Assembly (NCBI GenBank): GCA_017989485.1
Contig: JAGNPU010000142.1
Location: 1-5,763, forward strand
Reading direction: 5' to 3'
Origin: Neisseriaceae bacterium
GTDB taxonomy: Bacteria > Pseudomonadota > Gammaproteobacteria > Burkholderiales > Neisseriaceae
DNA length: 5,763 nt
Shown: one piece after another, positions 5,238 to 5,763 of the stretch
Numbering within the stretch: the stretch's first letter is position 1
How the letters are laid out: each line of letters opens with the position of its first letter
Notes under the pieces: generated by a model
Seen by the model: the letters and a program-made list of their open reading frames with translations, nothing else
What the model was told of the DNA's origin: nothing
Databases searched by the model: none
Made by a program: the position numbers and the translations under genes

Positions 5238-5763
5238 ATGAGTCATATTATTCATCGGAGTTTGCATCAGGTGCCTAGGCTGGCGACGCGTGCCGAAGGT
5301 GTCTATGTTTATGATCAAGAGGGACGGCGCTATTTGGATGGCAGCGGCGGTGCTGCAGTGTCCTGTCTGGGGCACGGCCACCCCAAGGTATTGGCGGCGA
5401 TGCACGCCCAAATTGATCAGCTGGCCTATGCCCACACCAGTTTTTTTACGACGGAGGCCTCGGAGGCTCTGGCGGATCACCTGGTGGCACATGCACCAGC
5501 AGGCCTAGATCAGGTGTATTTTGTGTCTGGTGGCTCCGAGGCGATAGAAGCGGCCTTAAAGCTGGCGCGGCAATACTTTGTTGAGATCGGCCAGAGCCAA
5601 CGCACCCGCTTTATTGCCCGGCGCCAAAGCTATCACGGCAATACCTTAGGCGCCTTGGCCTTAGGGGGCAACGAGTGGCGGCGCAAACAGTTTGAACCCT
5701 TGTTGATGGACGTCGGGCGGGTATCGCCCTGCTATGAATACCGTGACCGAGGTGAGGACGAAA
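5238..5763 (+). CDS. Class-III PLP-dependent aminotransferase, 3'-truncated by window end
   Basis: The first 175 residues of a class-III aminotransferase (fold type I, members usually about 420-450 aa) are present, and the frame runs open to the window edge. Visible family features are GVYVYDQEGRRYLDGSGG at 21-38, GHGHPKVLAAM at 45-55, AHTSFFTTEASEALA at 65-79, the phosphate-binding SGGSEAIEAALKLARQY at 97-113 and the YHG motif in SYHGNTLGALALGG at 131-144, where the Tyr would stack on the cofactor. The catalytic Lys lies beyond the window. The sequence resembles proteins usually labelled 'aspartate aminotransferase family protein', a loose name covering omega-amino acid, GABA and beta-alanine transaminases, so the substrate is not fixed. 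It starts 40 nt after the regulator with no terminator between, so it is probably the next step for an amino compound imported or released by the upstream genes. Confidence 0.92.
   Translation, partial: MSHIIHRSLHQVPRLATRAEGVYVYDQEGRRYLDGSGGAAVSCLGHGHPKVLAAMHAQIDQLAYAHTSFFTTEASEALADHLVAHAPAGLDQVYFVSGGSEAIEAALKLARQYFVEIGQSQRTRFIARRQSYHGNTLGALALGGNEWRRKQFEPLLMDVGRVSPCYEYRDRGEDE

Overview
The window is a compact Gram-negative chromosomal region with all supported genes on the + strand. Products close to E. coli YhhQ, GlnH, GlnP and GlnQ, a lipobox in the binding protein, and moderate GC point to a gamma- or betaproteobacterium. The sequence does not let me name the genus. I recognised no insertion sequence, tRNA, rRNA, CRISPR array or phage gene.

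Layout: (1) 25-681, a queuosine-precursor transporter of the YhhQ family, closed by a strong intrinsic terminator at 696-733. (2) 682-1017, a non-coding stretch that becomes AT-rich. It holds a candidate sigma70-type promoter with a perfect 14-bp palindrome lying across its -35 and spacer, and a second 12-bp palindrome upstream. (3) 1018-3240, a glutamine-type polar amino acid ABC importer: lipoprotein binding protein GlnH, permease GlnP and ATPase GlnQ, with glnP and glnQ overlapping by ATGA. (4) 3245-4249, a peptidase-C45 family (penicillin acyltransferase-like) self-processing hydrolase/acyltransferase, 4 nt after glnQ. (5) 4280-5197, a MurR/RpiR-type regulator whose SIS domain lacks the usual sugar-phosphate motifs. 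(6) 5238 to the window end, the first 175 residues of a class-III PLP aminotransferase.

Genes 3 to 6 are tightly spaced, in one direction, with no terminator seen between them, so they probably form one transcription unit from the promoter near 923-952. The set reads as a small catabolic pathway. A polar amino acid or amino acid conjugate is bound and imported, a cytoplasmic C45 enzyme cleaves (or forms) an amide bond, and an aminotransferase removes the amino group, under a local RpiR-like regulator. The families are secure, but the substrate is unknown. The closeness of GlnH to E. coli GlnH argues that the importer itself handles glutamine or something very similar, which leaves the role of the C45 enzyme as the open question of this window.
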